6,291 nucleotides of DNA from Candidatus Cryptobacteroides faecihippi (GTDB taxonomy: Bacteria; Bacteroidota; Bacteroidia; Bacteroidales; UBA932). The first letter of the stretch is position 1, and each line of letters opens with the position of its first letter. The stretch spans positions 1 through 6,291 of the forward strand of contig JAGHSC010000090.1 of assembly GCA_018066065.1 (NCBI GenBank). The letters are read 5' to 3'. The notes beneath the pieces were generated by a model. The model was given only the letters and a program-made list of their open reading frames with translations. It ran no database searches and had not been told where the DNA came from. Positions 4,604 to 6,291 of this stretch are shown here, in pieces. Position numbers and translations under genes: made by a program.

Positions 4604-6277
4604 ATGAGACCATTCAGATTGCCATCGATATTCATTACCCTGATCCTGTCGGTCGGGGCGCTTCATTCGCAGGACAAGACCACGCGCAAGGCATCTTCAG
4701 CCGAAAGCGACCTGGTCGATGCGGTCAGCCTGATGCAGGAAGGCAAGGTACAGAGCGCACAGGCCCTTCTGAAGGAGATTATCTCAAGCGATCCGTCCAA
4801 CGATGCCGCCTACTATTACCTCGGCACCTGCCACCTCTACTCAAGGAACCTCAAGGAGGCACAGACAGCGCTGAGAAAGGCTGTGGAACTCGATCCGGGA
4901 AACTTCTGGTACAAGGAAAGGCTCGCAGTCACCAATTCAATGGCCGGGGAGGATGACTACACGATTGCCACCTACGAGGCGATGTTGAAGGACTTCCCCA
5001 ACAAGGACGACATCCAGTACGAGCTCGTCAACCTCTACCTCAAGCAGAATCAGGTGGAAAAGGCCCTTGCAACAATGGACAAGCTCGAGCTTCTCCACGG
5101 GAAGAACGAGAACATCACCGCGACACGCTACGACATCCTCCTGAGGCAGAACAAGCCTGAGGAAGCCTTCAAGACCCTGGCAGACTACAATTCGGAGTTC
5201 TCATCCCCGAGGATACTCAGCATCATGGGAGACCACGAGATGGCAGAGTACAAGGATTCCTCCGCACTTGAGCACTACAGGGAAGCACTTTCAATACAGA
5301 GCAACTATGCTCCTGCGCTGCTGGGCGAGGCAGAAGTCTTCCGCAGCAGGAGAGAGTATCCTCAGTTCTTCAAGTCACTTGGAAAGTTCATCTCGGACGA
5401 GGATGCAATCCCTCAGATGAAGGTCCAGTACATGGACATGCTCCTGAACCGATCCGACCCATGGTTCCTCAGGAACAACATCCCGCAGATCGATTCACTC
5501 TACGACACGATGGTCAGGCTCGCTCCGTCGGACAGCATGACCCTGGCATCAAGTGCAGCGTTCAACTTCTCTGCCGGCAATGCCGAAAAGACCAAGTCAC
5601 TGCTCTACAGGAACATGAAGGCTCATCCGGAGAGCTCCGGAGCCAACGTGACCTACATCCAGCTCCTCGCGTCCCTGAATGACTGGAACGGGATGGCGAC
5701 AGCCTGTGACAGCGCACTCGTGAAGTTCCCGAAGGAGACGGCATTCTACGAATTGAAGAACTATGCCGCCTACAACATGGAAGACTACCGCGGAATCATC
5801 GACAACTGCAAGGAGATGATTTCCATCGCTGCGGGAGACACATCCAAGACAATCCCGGCACTCTCCAACATGGGAGACATGTACTACCAGATCGGAGAGG
5901 AAAAGGAAGCCTTCAAATGCTACGACAAGGTGCTCAAGGTCAATCCGGACTACCTGCCTGCACTGAACAACTACGCATGGTACCTTGCCCTGAAGGGGAA
6001 GAAGCTGAAGAAGGCATGCGCGATGAGCAGGAAGACCGTGGACAAGGAGCCGGACAACACCACCTACATCGACACCTACGCATGGATTCTCCACCTCCTG
6101 GGCGAGAACCAGGAAGCGAAGACCTTGTTCAAGCATGCAATGCTCTACGGCGGGAAGGACAGCTCAACCCTGCTCAGGCACTATGCCATCGTCCTGAAGG
6201 CGCTCGGCGAGACCGACCTCGCAGACCTCTACGACAGCATGGCCGAGAAGAAGGAAGCTGAAGAAAAACAGAAATGA
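4604..6277 (+). CDS. Periplasmic/envelope tetratricopeptide (TPR) repeat protein
   Basis: A 557-residue protein with a Sec signal peptide (about 1-22: MRPFRLPSIFITLILSVGAL then HSQ) and no lipobox, so probably periplasmic. TPR-like helical hairpins follow: clear ones at about 34-66, 68-101 (AAYYYLGTCHLYSRNLKEA...LDPGN), 102-135 and 136-168, weaker ones at 170-236 and through 290-400, then three strong ones at 417-450, 451-484 and 485-518. The tail is charged (MAEKKEAEEKQK). TPR proteins are protein-binding scaffolds, and no catalytic motif is visible. Related Bacteroidota proteins tend to sit next to DUF4292 and M23-peptidase (EnvC-like) genes, which would suggest a role in envelope assembly; here that is inference. 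The ATG at 4604 is chosen over a TTG at 4556 because only it places the signal peptide at the N-terminus and lies downstream of the promoter. Arginine codons are mostly AGG/AGA. The TGA stop overlaps the next start. Confidence 0.88.
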   Translation: MRPFRLPSIFITLILSVGALHSQDKTTRKASSAESDLVDAVSLMQEGKVQSAQALLKEIISSDPSNDAAYYYLGTCHLYSRNLKEAQTALRKAVELDPGNFWYKERLAVTNSMAGEDDYTIATYEAMLKDFPNKDDIQYELVNLYLKQNQVEKALATMDKLELLHGKNENITATRYDILLRQNKPEEAFKTLADYNSEFSSPRILSIMGDHEMAEYKDSSALEHYREALSIQSNYAPALLGEAEVFRSRREYPQFFKSLGKFISDEDAIPQMKVQYMDMLLNRSDPWFLRNNIPQIDSLYDTMVRLAPSDSMTLASSAAFNFSAGNAEKTKSLLYRNMKAHPESSGANVTYIQLLASLNDWNGMATACDSALVKFPKETAFYELKNYAAYNMEDYRGIIDNCKEMISIAAGDTSKTIPALSNMGDMYYQIGEEKEAFKCYDKVLKVNPDYLPALNNYAWYLALKGKKLKKACAMSRKTVDKEPDNTTYIDTYAWILHLLGENQEAKTLFKHAMLYGGKDSSTLLRHYAIVLKALGETDLADLYDSMAEKKEAEEKQK

Positions 6278-6291
6278 TGATGCGGATTCCA
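6274..6291 (+). CDS. Start of a downstream gene, truncated by the window end
   Basis: Three consecutive in-frame ATG codons (6274, 6277, 6280) begin on the last A of the final TPR lysine codon, so the first gives a 4-base ATGA overlap with the TGA stop. The frame continues open as MMMRIP to the window edge. Overlaps of this kind are usual for translationally coupled operon genes. From gene order in relatives a DUF4292 lipoprotein is possible, but six codons cannot show it. Which ATG is used cannot be told. Confidence 0.5.

Noticed and set aside
5597..6136. A 179-codon open frame on the minus strand opposite the TPR gene
   Set aside because: It is a mirror frame of the TPR repeats. Its Val/Leu-rich sequence has no family match and no promoter was seen.

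Overview
This window looks like chromosomal DNA from a Bacteroidota member, probably a Bacteroidales gut-type bacterium; the genus cannot be fixed from sequence alone. The evidence is three matches to the Bacteroidota promoter element TAnnTTTG, start codons without clear Shine-Dalgarno sequences, and a malate dehydrogenase that closely resembles the Bacteroides-type enzyme. No phage, plasmid, insertion-sequence, CRISPR or toxin genes are visible.

Layout. Positions 1-327 hold no convincing gene. They carry a diverged pair of 39-bp GC-rich direct repeats (61-99 and 136-174), a G-quadruplex motif on the minus strand (189-208), a minus-strand intrinsic terminator (about 244-278) and a short 10-bp tandem repeat (301-320). 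From 3211 down to 328 a tight minus-strand operon encodes, in order of transcription, a 4'-phosphopantetheinyl transferase, a LemA-family membrane protein and a secreted/membrane DUF2207 protein with a glycine-rich tail. The gaps are 27 and 7 bases. The 294-base divergent intergenic region 3212-3505 holds back-to-back promoters: one (3391-3398) fires leftward into the operon through a leader of about 170 nt with two abutting hairpins, and the other (3439-3446) fires rightward into mdh through a leader of about 50 nt with a hairpin near its 5' end.

Malate dehydrogenase (3506-4498) is complete, has the codon use of a highly expressed gene, and is closed by a strong terminator (4518-4549). A separate promoter (4571-4578) then drives a periplasmic TPR-repeat protein (4604-6277). 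Its stop codon overlaps three consecutive in-frame ATG codons of what is probably the next gene, cut off by the window end.

How it fits together. mdh is central metabolism (oxaloacetate/malate, used in TCA and succinate fermentation). The PPTase activates carrier proteins. LemA and DUF2207 are envelope proteins that often occur as neighbours but whose function is unsettled. The TPR protein is probably an envelope scaffold. Most of the window is ordinary housekeeping. The parts worth a second look are the structured non-coding DNA at 1-327, the long structured leader of the PPTase operon, and the joining of a PPTase with LemA/DUF2207 in one transcript.
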